From Aradus depressus (lineage: Eukaryota; Arthropoda; Insecta; Hemiptera; Aradidae), in assembly GCA_963662175.1 (NCBI GenBank), contig OY759225.1, positions 12,703,601 to 12,767,600 on the forward strand: 64,000 nucleotides of DNA. Direction: 5' to 3'. Of the stretch, positions 23,251 to 34,900 are shown one piece after another. A program made the position numbers and the translations under genes. The notes under the pieces were generated by a model that was given only the letters and a program-made list of their open reading frames with translations, ran no database searches and was not told the origin of the DNA. Each line of letters starts with the position of its first letter. The stretch's first letter is position 1.

Positions 23251-23787
23251 CTACCAGTGGTAAAAGAAGGGTGCTTTAAAACTATTTGATTTTAACTCAT
23301 TGAACTGTTCACTTTCGGCGCCCTACCTGTACATTTTACAAAAGGAAAAAAATATTTATACAAATTTTCGTACCTACTGAAGCTATCAAACTGAGTGTCA
23401 TGTGTAACGGCAAACAAGCAGAGATGAAAAGCCGAGAAATGACATCACTCCTTTTTCAAAGAAGTCAATTATTGAGGGCTCGGTTTTTTTTTTTTCGGCG
23501 AATATTATGTTTATGTACATAAGATTCTAAACTGAAATTTCTTTTCTAAGATTGTATTTAATATTTTTATTTTCAACACTTGTGCATTTTTATTTATTTT
23601 AATGATATTATCATTATAAAACAACTATTCATGTTGTAATTATGTTTAATTGGAAAAGTAAAAATGGTATTACAACGAGGAAAGGTTGCATATTATTGAA
23701 TTATAACACAATTGATTCTTATTTGAAATCGTCCTACTTCTGTTGTTCATTATTGTAATTATTGATATTACCATATAACTGTAAATG

Positions 23788-25338
23788 AGCCGCCCATTTC
23801 CAAAGGCCACTTTGTCAATTTTTTCAAAAAATGAGTTAGGTATCAATTTTTACTAAATCGATAGCGTAGAATGTGATGGTGAAATCGGTTTTTAGCTAAA
23901 CTCACTCTGTGATATTTAAAACAGCTGATGAAATGTGGGTTGAGTTCCAAAACTCACTTTGTCAACTGGCTTTACAGTTCCATAATCCACTTCGTCCAAC
24001 CAGGAACAAAACTCACTTTGTCTGTTGCTATTTGACATCCTCCTTACCTTCAGAGTTCCAAAACTCACTCTGTCCTCTTGCAACTAGAAGTTTAGAATAG
24101 AACCCGTTTTTTTTTCAATATCTTACAAGATAAATAATACAAGATAATATAATATAGAAACCACTTTTTTTCTTGTTCTATGCTGTCAGGAAGAAAGGAA
24201 ATAAAGAGAATTATTAGTTTGATGATTTGGTAGCTCTGCGTGCCATTCTTATCAGTCCGCCAAAAAATACGCATTTCGCTTTTGAGTATTTTTAACGATA
24301 ATGGCTGATGAATTGAATTTGTCTGTGAGGAAAATACTACCAGCCGAAACAGGAAAGGGAAGAAAGAAGCATATGAAGGAAGTTGTCAAGAAAACGACAG
24401 ATTGGCATTTCCAATTCAACCAGTGTAAGAGGATAGTGGTGACAGTCTCTAAAAAGACCGGAGTGCCTATGGTGAGAGGGGAGCCAGCATACCAACCTGA
24501 CCTCGGAAAAGGAAAATCTATTTAAAAAAAAACAAGGAGGTTTGGGAATATTCGGAATGTCGAATTGATTCCCAAAGGGAAACCTATGAACCCGAAAAAA
24601 ATTGAAGATGTCCAGAATCTCCTAACCAAGCATTTCGGCAGCGATTGGACTGAAGATCCACGGTTAATTTACTACAACAACATCGTTTTTCGTGCTAATG
24701 AGCACATTGACAACTGTGACGGAAACTTGGGGGAAGAAGAGCATCAAGAAGAAGACGTAGAAGAAATTGTGGTCCTCGAAGGTGTCGCTGTGCCTAACCA
24801 ACTAGACGATTAGCAAGATGCAGATGCTATTATACACGAATCTGAATTTTTTAAATACCAAAAGAAGTGAATGTGGCGAGAAAGGGTTGAATAGGAATTC
24901 TGAAAACCTACCTCTAATTTTACTTTTTAGAACTTTTTATTCTTTGAGACAATTTGTAAATTTTATAAAAAATATGTATTATTTGAAAATAAGAATATGT
25001 AAATAAATATTTTATTGCTGAAATAAAAAGGAATGATCATTGTCTTGAATCACGCATTTTTTTCCACCTAACCCACTTTGTCCATTATCAACTTTTCCTA
25101 AATCCACTTTGTCACCCTTACTGTTTCAAAACCCACTATGTCCATCCTACTTTCTGCGTTTCAAGAAACATTATTAAGCTGTGAAGTGCAGGGGTTTCAT
25201 AGAACGAAAAAAGGGGTTAACGAAAAAATTAGAAAAAAAAAATCACGTTTCTAGCTCGGAGTGGATGCAACAGTTTTTAGCCATTATCTCAAAACGAGTT
25301 GTACTGGACAGAGCGGGCTTTGGAAATGGGCGACTCAA
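23788..25338 (+). mobile_element. unclassified DNA transposon with CACTTTGTC subterminal repeats
   Basis: GAGCCGCCCATTTCCAAAGG at left and CTTTGGAAATGGGCGACTC at right form terminal inverted repeats of about 22 bp, flanked by AAAT on both sides. CACTTTGTC-like motifs recur near both ends (about 23803, 23950, 23985, 24008, 24060 and 25069, 25100, 25131). The centre holds the ORF at 24301. I cannot place the superfamily. Confidence 0.75.
24301..24813 (+). pseudogene. transposon-internal protein with one in-frame stop
   Basis: ATG at 24301 opens MADELNLSVRKILPAETGKG and runs 74 codons to a TAA at 24523; the same frame continues KKTRRFGNIRNVELIPKGKP, KKIEDVQNLLTKHFGSDW and an acidic end (EEEHQEEDVEEI) to 24813. 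One nonsense change in a sequence of about 170 codons suggests recent inactivation. It lies between the two sets of CACTTTGTC motifs. It may be a transposase C-terminal part; I recognise no catalytic motif. Confidence 0.5.
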
Positions 25339-25931
25339 ATAAACTTTTAAATGCACGGTCGAGGTATAGTTAATATCATCCTTTGCCTAATAAACGATAA
25401 ATGAAATGTTAAATACTGTTAAGACACGACCGAGAGACACAATTAGAGGTGACAGATAACCGCACTTCTGCGGTATCTTTATATATATATTTAAATATAC
25501 TTTTATGTCGCTATTTATCTTTATGACATTCTCCGTCTGGTGGGAAAATTTCATACTAATAGATTATGTGTAATATAGACTCATGTCTATTTCACAAGGA
25601 GAATTATGACCAGAAAATATATTCCTAGAGTTAGTCACACATATGTTGTGAAATGTACTTATACTTCTCTGTTTCACATTCTATAATGGAAGTTATACAA
25701 TTTGAAAAAATATGCGATACTGATTTTTCATCAAAGATTTATATGGGTTGTATATGAATCAAAATAGTGGCAATTTTACATCAATTTGTGGCTGTTTCTA
25801 AGCCAGTATCGAGTAGAGATTAACCTAGGTTTAACCCGTAGCATATATACCGATATAATAATGATAAAAAACAATATATAATTTGAAAGGTATAAATGAG
25901 ATATTGTAGTGAGCATAAGAAACAAATCAAG

Positions 25932-26187
25932 CCAAAATTTTGATCGGGAGGGGGGGTTGTAAGGGGGGCCTAAGTATAAAAATAGTGCTAACTCATTAAC
26001 TAATGGTCAAATTGTCATGAAATTTCACACGTAGTCTTTTTAAAAGCCAAACAGGAAAAAAGGTGTGTGGCGTCCCAAAGTTTTGAACGGGAGGGGGGGT
26101 TGTGGGGGGGCCTAAGTATAAATATAGAGCTAACTCATTAACTAATGGGCGAATCGTCATGAAATTTCACATGTAGTATTTTTAAAA
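25932..26187 (+). mobile_element. Helitron subrepeat block
   Basis: Two copies of the subrepeat with GGGAGGGGGGGTTGT and CCTAAGTATAAA, as inside the Helitron at 28304. It is fused at AAAAGCC directly to the SINE-derived satellite. Confidence 0.75.
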
Positions 26188-28130
26188 GCCCTGGAACATC
26201 GCTTAAAGTCCCATCCGAAGGACGACGTGCTCATAGTTATTTTTCACTTTCCGATTAAAACATCTGACCTAAGTGCCTCAGCTAGATTTCTAAGTGGCGA
26301 TCCTGAGCTCGGTAGACTCCATTCTTCAAATTTCTCGCTTTTTAACGGTTTATAGATTAAATATTTGTTAAAACTGATATAGAACGACCGGATTATCTGA
26401 ATCCTACACAAAAATCAAAATAAAAATGTTTTTCAAAAAAGTTGCGCTATTTAACGGTTTATAGGCTTAATAATTGTTAAAACTGATACGAGAGATTCAG
26501 ATTTATCCGGAAAGTCCCATCCGAAGGACGACGTGCTCAAGGCTATTTTCAACCTAAGTGAAATTTCACCTACCCAGGTTTATTTACATAACATACGTCT
26601 CATTATCGAGTACCTCACATTCGAAAAAGTCCTGGAACATCGCTTAAAGTCCCATCCGAAGGACGACGTGCTCAAAGTTATTTTTAGCTTCCCGATTAAA
26701 ACATCTGACCTAAGTGCCTCAACTAGATTTCTAAGTGGCGATCCTGAGCTCGGTAGACTCCATTCTTGAAATTTCTCGCTTTTTAACGGTTTATAGATTA
26801 AATATTTGTTAAAACTGATATAGAACGACCGGATTATCTGAATCCTACACAAAAATCAAAATAAAAATGTTTTTCAAAAAATTTGCGCTATTTAACGGTT
26901 TATAGGCTTAATAATTGTTAAAACTGATACGACAGATTCAGATTTATCCGGAAAGTCCCATCCGAAGGACGACGTGCTCAAGGCTTTCAACCTAAGTAGA
27001 AATTGACCTACCCAGGTTTATTTACATAACATACGTCTCATTATCGAGTACCTCACATTCGAAAAAGCCCTGGATCATTGCTTAATGTCCCATCCGAAGG
27101 ACGACGTGCTCAAAGTTATTTTTAGCTTCCCGATTAAAACATCTGACCTAAGTGCCTCAACTAGATTTCTAAGTCGCGATCCTGAGCTCAGTAGACTCCA
27201 TTCTTGAAATTTCTCGCTTTTTAACGGTTTATAGATTTAATATTTGTTAAAACTGATAGAGAACGACCGGATTATCTGAATCCTACACAAAAATCAAAAT
27301 AAAAATGTTTTTCAAAAAATTTGCGCTATTTAACGGTTTATAGGCTTAATAATTGTTAAAACTGATACGAGAGATTCAGATTTATCCGGAAAGTCCCATC
27401 CGAAGGACGACGTGCTCAAGGCTATTTTCAACCTAAGTGATATTTCACCTACCCAGGTTTATTTACATAACATACGTCTCATTATCGAGTACCTCACATT
27501 CGAAAAAGCCCTGGATCATCGCTTAAAGTCCCATCCGAAGGACGACGTGCTCAAAGTGTTTTTTAACTTCCCGATTGAAACATCTGACCTAAGTGCCTCA
27601 ACTAGATTTCTATGTGGCGATCCTGAGCTCGGTAGACTCCATTCTTGAAATTTCTCGCTTTTTAACGGTTTATAGATTTAATATTTGTTAAAACTGATAG
27701 AGAACGACCGGATTATCTGAATCCTACACAAAAATCAAAATAAAAATGTTTTTCAAAAAATTTGCGCTATTTAACGGTTTATAGGCTTAATAATTGTTAA
27801 AACTGATACGAGAGATTCAGATTTATCCGGAAAGTCCCATCCGAAGGACGACGTGCTCAAGGCTATTTTCAACCTAAGTGAAATTTCACCTACCCAGGTT
27901 TATTTACATAACATACGTCTCATTATCGAGTACCTCACATTCGAAAAAGCCCTGGATCATCGCTTAAAGTCCCATCCGAAGGACGACGTGCTCAAAGTGT
28001 TTTTTAACTTCCCGATTGAAACATCTGACCTAAGTGCCTCAACTAGATTTGTAAGTGGCGATCCTGAGCTCGATAGACTCCATTCTTCAAATTTCTCGCT
28101 TTTTAACGGTTTATAGATTTAATATTTGTT
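26188..28130 (-). repeat. 441-bp satellite derived from SINE-1
   Basis: Four and a half units; GTCCCATCCGAAGGACGACG recurs at 26517, 26956, 27397 and 27838, with a second copy 132 bp later in each unit. The unit follows the SINE-1 minus strand (CACCTACCCAGG, ATTATCGAGTACCTCACATT, CATCGCTTAAAGTCCCATCC, GATCCTGAGCTCGGTAGA) plus a non-SINE part with two TTTAACGGTTTATAG motifs. Each unit leaves a short open frame of about 78 codons, taken as incidental. Confidence 0.9.
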
Positions 28131-28148
28131 AACTGACAGAGCCATAGA

Positions 28149-28182
28149 GTGTGCTGGTTTCGGATTATGCCAACGTCAGCAC
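28149..28182 (-). ncRNA. degenerate hammerhead motif, family C
   Basis: GTG, CTGACGT (core A changed to T), GG/CC stem II, GAAA, CCAG in place of CTAG, then CAC. Relative of the intact motif at 60747. Confidence 0.4.
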
Positions 28183-28439
28183 AACGTTCAGACTGACTTT
28201 AAATATGGTGACACCGATCCACTATGGAAGAAAAATGCCAAAAAAAAAAAGATGTATGTATAGATATGAACACAAATTAAAACTTGTGTACATTGTGATA
28301 TAATCTATATTAATAAAGCTGAAACGGGGTTTGTTTGTTTGTTTGTTTGTTTGTATGTATGTTTGTTCCAGCATCACGCCCAAACCGCTGGACGGATTTT
28401 TATGAAACTGCCCATGTAGCATTCTTTTGAGCCCGATTG

Positions 28440-30240
28440 AATAATAGGCTATGTGGCGTCCCAAAATTTTGATCGGGAGGGGGGGTTGTAAGGGGGGCCT
28501 AAGTATAAAAATAGTGCTAACTCATTAACTAATGGGCGAATTGTCATGAAATTTTACAGGTAGTCTTTTTAAAAGCCAAACAAGAAAAAAAGGTGTGTGG
28601 CGTCCCAAAGTTTTGAACGGGAGGGGGGGTTGTGGGGGGGCCTAAGTATAAATATAGAGCTAACTCATTAACTAATGGGCGAATCGTCATGAAATTTCAC
28701 ATGTAGTATTTTTAAAAGCCAAATAGGAAAAAAAGGTGTGTGGCGTCCCAAAGTTTTGATCGGGAGGGGGGGTTGTGGGGGGGCCTAAGTATAAATATAG
28801 AGCTAACTCATTAACTAATGGGCGAATCGTCATGAAATTTCACACGTAGTCTTTTTAAAAGCCAAACAGGAAAAAAAGGTGTGTGGCGTCCCAAAGTTTT
28901 GAACGGGAGGGGGGGTTGTGGGGGGGCCTAAGTATATAAATAGTGCTAACACATTAACTAATGGTCGAATTGTCATGAAATTTCACACGTAGTCTTTTTA
29001 AAAGCCAAACAGGAAAAAAAGGTATGTGGCGTCCCAAAGTTTTGAACGGGAGGGGGGGTTGTGGGGGGGCCTAAGTATAAATATAGAGCTAATTCTTTAA
29101 CGGTTGGTCGGATTGTCACGAAATTTCACATGGAGTATTCCTGAAGGCCAAATAGAAAAATAAGGTGCGTGGCGTCCCAAAGTTTTGATCGGGATGGGGG
29201 GTTGTAAGGGGGGCCTAAGTATATAAATAGTGCTAACACATTAACTAATGGTCGAATTGTCATGAAATTTCACACGTAGTCTTTTTAAAAGCCAAACAGG
29301 AAAAAAAAGTGTGTGGCGTCCCAAAGTTTTGAACGGGAGGGGGGGTTGTGGGGGGGCCTAAGTATAAATATAGAGCTAACTCATTAACTAATGGGCGAAT
29401 CGTCATGAAATTTCACATGTAGTATTTTTAAAAGCCAAATAGGAAAAAAAGGTGTGTGGCGTCCCAAAGTTTTGAACGGGAGGGGGGGTTGTGGGGGGGC
29501 CTAAGTATAAATATAGAGCTAACTCATTAACTAATGGGCGAATCGTCATGAAATTTCACGTAGTATTTTTAAAAGCCAAAAAGGAAAAAAAGGTGTGTGG
29601 CGTCCCAAAGTTTTGAACGGGAGGGGGGGTTGTGGGGGGCCTAAGTATAAATATAGAGCTAGCTCATTAACGGTTGATCGAATTGTCACAAAGTTTCACA
29701 TGTAGTATTCCTGAAGACCAAATAAAAAAATAGGCGGTGTAACGGCTCAAAATTTTGTACGGGAGGGGGGGTAGTGGCGGGGGGACCTAAGTATAAATAT
29801 GGTGCTAGCTCAATAACGGTTGGTCGTATTGTCATGGAATTTCACATGTTCTTATTCTTAAAAGCCAAATAGAAATATAGGGTGTATATGTCACAAAATT
29901 TTAAACGGGAGGGTGGGTTGATGGGGGCCTAAGTATAAGTATAGTGATAAGTCATTAACGGATGATCGGATTGTCACGAAATTTCACATGTAGTATTCCT
30001 GGAGGCCAAATAGAAAAATAGGCGGTGTGACGGCTCAAAATTGTTTACGGGAGGGGGGTTATGGGGGTAGGCCTAAATTTGAAGATAGTGATAGGTCATT
30101 AACGGATGATCGGATTGTCACGAAATTTCACATGTAGTATTCTTGATGGTCAAATAAAAAAATACACTATGTGACATTTTAAAAATTTGGGAGGGGGGCT
30201 AAGCATAAAAATAATGCTGAATCATTGAAGGGTAATCGGA
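28440..30240 (+). repeat. Helitron internal tandem repeat, about 143 bp per unit
   Basis: About a dozen units, each with GGCGTCCCAAAGTTTTGAAC, a G run, CCTAAGTATAAATATAGAGC and CATGAAATTTCACATGTAGT. Units diverge toward the 3' side. Confidence 0.9.
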
Positions 30241-30284
30241 TTGTCATGAATTTCACATGTAGTAGTAGTAACTATGTATTCGCT

Positions 30285-31340
30285 GTGGGGTTCATTGTTG
30301 CAAGACATTTACTAGCTGTGTGTCCTAATTACGTACTAGCTGTGGGGTCTGCTGTTGCAAGGCGCTAGCAGTGTGGCCCAGCGTATTTAACTACGTAGGT
30401 ACTAGCTGTGGGGTCCGCCGTTGCAAAACTCATACTAGCTATGATGCCCTGTGGTTCTAACTACATATTATCTGTGGGGTCCGCAGTTGCAAGGCACCTA
30501 CTACCTGTAGGGCCCAGCGTTCCTAAAAACGTACTAGCTGTGGGGTCCGTCGTTACAAAAGCATACTAGCTGTGATGCTCAGCGTTTCTAACTACGTACT
30601 AGCTGTGGGGTCCGCCGTTGCAAAATACAAGCTAGCTGTGATGCCCAGTGGTTCTAACTACGTACTAGCTGTGGGGTCCGCTGTTGCAAGGCACTTACTA
30701 GCTGTGATGCCCAGCGTTCCTAACTTCGTACTAGCAGTGGGGTCCGCTCTTGCGAGGCACATACTAGCTGCGGTGACCAGCGTTCTAACTACGTACTAGC
30801 TGTGGGATCCGCCGTTGCAAGGCATATACTACCTCTGGTGCCCAGCGTTCCTAACTACGTACTAGCTGTGGTGCCCAGCGTTGCAAGGCATATATTAGCT
30901 GTGGTCACAAACGTTCTTAAGTTCGCACTGGCTAGGACGTCCACCGAAGCTAAATATTCACTAGCTGAAGTTTCCGCCGTTGAAAGGCGCATACTAGCTG
31001 TGGTGCCCAGGGGTCCTAAAAACTTACTAGCGTTGCTATAGTTGAAGGACTATAAGCCTTATTCCGTATGAATAATTGAAAATTATAACATCATGAATGT
31101 ACTGTTAAAGGGTAAGCGGATTGGCATGAATTTCACATGTAGTAGTAGTAACTATGTATTCGCTGTGGGGTCCGCTGTTGCAAGGCATTTACTAGCTGCG
31201 GTCAATAGCGTTCTTAAGTACGCACTGGCTAGGATGTCCAGCGATGCTAAGTATTCACTATCTGTGGTTTCCGCCGTTGAAAGACGCATACTAGCTATGA
31301 TGCCCAGGGGTCCTAAAAACTTACTAGCTGGGGTGTTTGA
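30285..31340 (+). repeat. 33-bp tandem repeat with open frame
   Basis: Alternating 33-bp units, one with CTAGCTGTGGGGTCCGCTG and one with CTAGCTGTGGTGCCCAGCG, so a 66-bp order. Frames at 30572-30799, 30802-31041 and 31093-31356 repeat LAVGSAVARHILAVVPSVP-like phrases. The block is partly duplicated with its flank at about 31090. Confidence 0.85.
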
Positions 31341-31484
31341 CGTTGAAGGACTATAAGCCTTATTCCGTATGAATAATTGAAAATTATAACATCATGAATG
31401 TACTGTTGAAGAATTTAAAAGACTTATAGGAGATATTAGTAGAAAAGTCAAAGTTCCCCGGGCAACGCCGGGTATTACTGCTAG

Positions 31485-31972
31485 TTTACTTATATATGCA
31501 AAACAGAAAAATATATACTTTTATATACATACATACATGCATATATACATATGATAATAACTTTAAATAAAAAACCAAAGTAATAAACATTAACTCAAAC
31601 CACTTTGTACTCAAACTGTAAATAACAAATATTTAACAAAAACTTAATATGAGAATCTCAACTTTAATTCATTCCCCATTATATTTTTTTTTTTTTTGAT
31701 TGTAAGTTAGATTTTTTTTTTTTTTTTTTTTTCCAAATTGTATAGGTATATTACGAATGTACTTTTCAGAAGTCCCTGAGTAAAGTTTGAACCAAATTGG
31801 ACAATTGATTTCAGAGGGAGAGCGCAAATTTACTTTATTAATTCGCTCTGGGGAAGTAGACAAGGGATTTACGTAGTTCCAAATGTAAATAGTGAAAGTA
31901 AGAAAGGATGACTTTAAATTTGTCAAATGTCCAATAACTATTACCTCACCCTGGCCTGAGTCCAAAAAACAC
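31485..31972. other. AT-rich spacer, no gene recognised
   Basis: Holds T runs (31684-31697, 31713-31732) between the Helitron and the minisatellite. Confidence 0.5.
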
Positions 31973-34900
31973 TCCAATAGGCACTTGATCTCATGATGTT
32001 GGAGCTAGCTAGTTACCCAATAGGCACTTGATCTCATGATGTTGGAGCTAGCTAGTTACCCAATAGGCACTTGATCTCATGATGTTGGAGCTAGCTAGTT
32101 ACCCAATAGGCACTTGATGTTGGAGCTAGCTAGTTACCCAATAGGCACTTGATGTTGGAGCTAGCTAGTTACCCAATAGGCACTTGATGTTGGAGCTAGC
32201 TAGTTACCCAATAGGCACTTGATGTTGGAGCTAGCTAGTTACCCAATAGGCACTTGATGTTGGAGCTAGCTAGTTACCCAATAGGCACTTGATGTTGGAG
32301 CTAGCTAGTTACCCAATAGGCACTTGATGTTGGAGCTAGCTAGTTACCCAATAGGCACTTGATGTTGGAGCTAGCTAGTTACCCAATAGGCACTTGATGT
32401 TGGAGCTAGCTAGTTACCCAATAGGCACTTGATGTTGGAGCTAGCTAGTTACCCAATAGGCACTTGATGTTGGAGCTAGCTAGTTACCCAATAGGCACTT
32501 GATGTTGGAGCTAGCTAGTTACCCAATAGGCACTTGATGTTGGAGCTAGCTAGTTACCCAATAGGCACTTGATGTTGGAGCTAGCTAGTTACCCAATAGG
32601 CACTTGATGTTGGAGCTAGCTAGTTACCCAATAGGCACTTGATGTTGGAGCTAGCTAGTTACCCAATAGGCACTTGATGTTGGAGCTAGCTAGTTACCCA
32701 ATAGGCACTTGATCTCATGATGTTGGAGCTAGCTAGTTACCCAATAGGCACTTGATGTTGGAGCTAGCTAGTTACCCAATAGGCACTTGATGTTGGAGCT
32801 AGCTAGTTACCCAATAGGCACTTGATGTTGGAGCTAGCTAGTTACCCAATAGGCACTTGATGTTGGAGCTAGCTAGTTACCCAATAGGCACTTGATGTTG
32901 GAGCTAGCTAGTAACCCAATAGGCACTTGATGTTGGAGCTAGCTAGTTACCCAATAGGCACTTGATGTTGGAGCTAGCTAGTTACCCAATAGGCACTTGA
33001 TGTTGGAGCTAGCTAGTTACCCAATAGGCACTTGATGTTGGAGCTAGCTAGTTACCCAATAGGCACTTGATGTTGGAGCTAGCTAGTTACCCAATAGGCA
33101 CTTGATCTCATGATGTTGGAGCTAGCTAGTTACCCAATAGGCACTTGATGTTGGAGCTAGCTAGTTACCCAATAGGCACTTGATGTTGGAGCTAGCTAGT
33201 TACCCAATAGGCACTTGATGTTGGAGCTAGCTAGTTACCCAATAGGCACTTGATCTCATGATGTTGGAGCTAGCTAGTTACCCAATAGGCACTTGATGTT
33301 GGAGCTAGCTAGTTACCCAATAGGCACTTGATGTTGGAGCTAGCTAGTTACCCAATAGGCACTTGATGTTGGAGCTAGCTAGTTACCCAATAGGCACTTG
33401 ATGTTGGAGCTAGCTAGTTACCCAATAGGCACTTGATGTTGGAGCTAGCTAGTTACCCAATAGGCACTTGATGTTGGAGCTAGCTAGTTACCCAATAGGC
33501 ACTTGATGTTGGAGCTAGCTAGTTACCCAATAGGCACTTGATGTTGGAGCTAGCTAGTTACCCAATAGGCACTTGATGTTGGAGCTAGCTAGTTACCCAA
33601 TAGGCACTTGATGTTGGAGCTAGCTAGTTACCCAATAGGCACTTGATCTCATGATGTTGGAGCTAGCTAGTTACCCAATAGGCACTTGATGTTGGAGCTA
33701 GCTAGTTACCCAATAGGCACTTGATGTTGGAGCTAGCTAGTTACCCAATAGGCACTTGATGTTGGAGCTAGCTAGTTACCCAATAGGCACTTGATGTTGG
33801 AGCTAGCTAGTTACCCAATAGGCACTTGATGTTGGAGCTAGCTAGTTACCCAATAGGCACTTGATGTTGGAGCTAGCTAGTTACCCAATAGGCACTTGAT
33901 GTTGGAGCTAGCTAGTTACCCAATAGGCACTTGATGTTGGAGCTAGCTAGTTACCCAATAGGCACTTGATGTTGGAGCTAGCTAGTTACCCAATAGGCAC
34001 TTGATGTTGGAGCTAGCTAGTTACCCAATAGGCACTTGATGTTGGAGCTAGCTAGTTACCCAATAGGCACTTGATGTTGGAGCTAGCTAGTTACCCAATA
34101 GGCACTTGATCTCATGATGTTGGAGCTAGCTAGTTACCCAATAGGCACTTGATGTTGGAGCTAGCTAGTTACCCAATAGGCACTTGATGTTGGAGCTAGC
34201 TAGTTACCCAATAGGCACTTGATGTTGGAGCTAGCTAGTTACCCAATAGGCACTTGATGTTGGAGCTAGCTAGTTACCCAATAGGCACTTGATGTTGGAG
34301 CTAGCTAGTTACCCAATAGGCACTTGATGTTGGAGCTAGCTAGTTACCCAATAGGCACTTGATGTTGGAGCTAGCTAGTTACCCAATAGGCACTTGATGT
34401 TGGAGCTAGCTAGTTACCCAATAGGCACTTGATGTTGGAGCTAGCTAGTTACCCAATAGGCACTTGATGTTGGAGCTAGCTAGTTACCCAATAGGCACTT
34501 GATGTTGGAGCTAGCTAGTTACCCAATAGGCACTTGATGTTGGAGCTAGCTAGTTACCCAATAGGCACTTGATGTTGGAGCTAGCTAGTTACCCAAAAAG
34601 GCACTTGATGTTGGAGCTAGCTAGTTACCCAATAGGCACTTGATGTTGGAGCTAGCTAGTTACCCAATAGGCACTTGATCTCATGATGTTGGAGCTAGCT
34701 AGTTACCCAATAGGCACTTGATCTCATGATGTTGGAGCTAACTAGTTACCCAATAGGCACTTGATCTCATGATGTTGGAGCTAGCTAGTTACCCAATAGG
34801 CACTTGATGTTGGAGCTAGCTAGTTACCCAATAGGCACTTGATCTCATGATGTTGGAGCTAGCTAGTTACCCAATAGGCACTTGATGTTGGAGCTAGCTA

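Larger units (their letters stand above)
28304..31484 (+). mobile_element. Helitron, non-autonomous, complete ends
   Basis: Starts TCTATATTAATAAAGCTGAA after an A and ends with the hairpin CCCGG/CCGGG, TATTACTG, CTAG before a T: the A^T insertion, 5' TC and 3' hairpin-CTAG expected of Helitrons. No Rep or helicase frame is visible. The inside is almost wholly tandem: about 143-bp units to 30240, then 33-bp units to 31340. A second 3' end of the family is at 48288. Confidence 0.88.

Noticed and set aside
26533..28116. Four similar open frames of about 78 codons
   Set aside because: They are one frame repeated by the 441-bp SINE-derived satellite.
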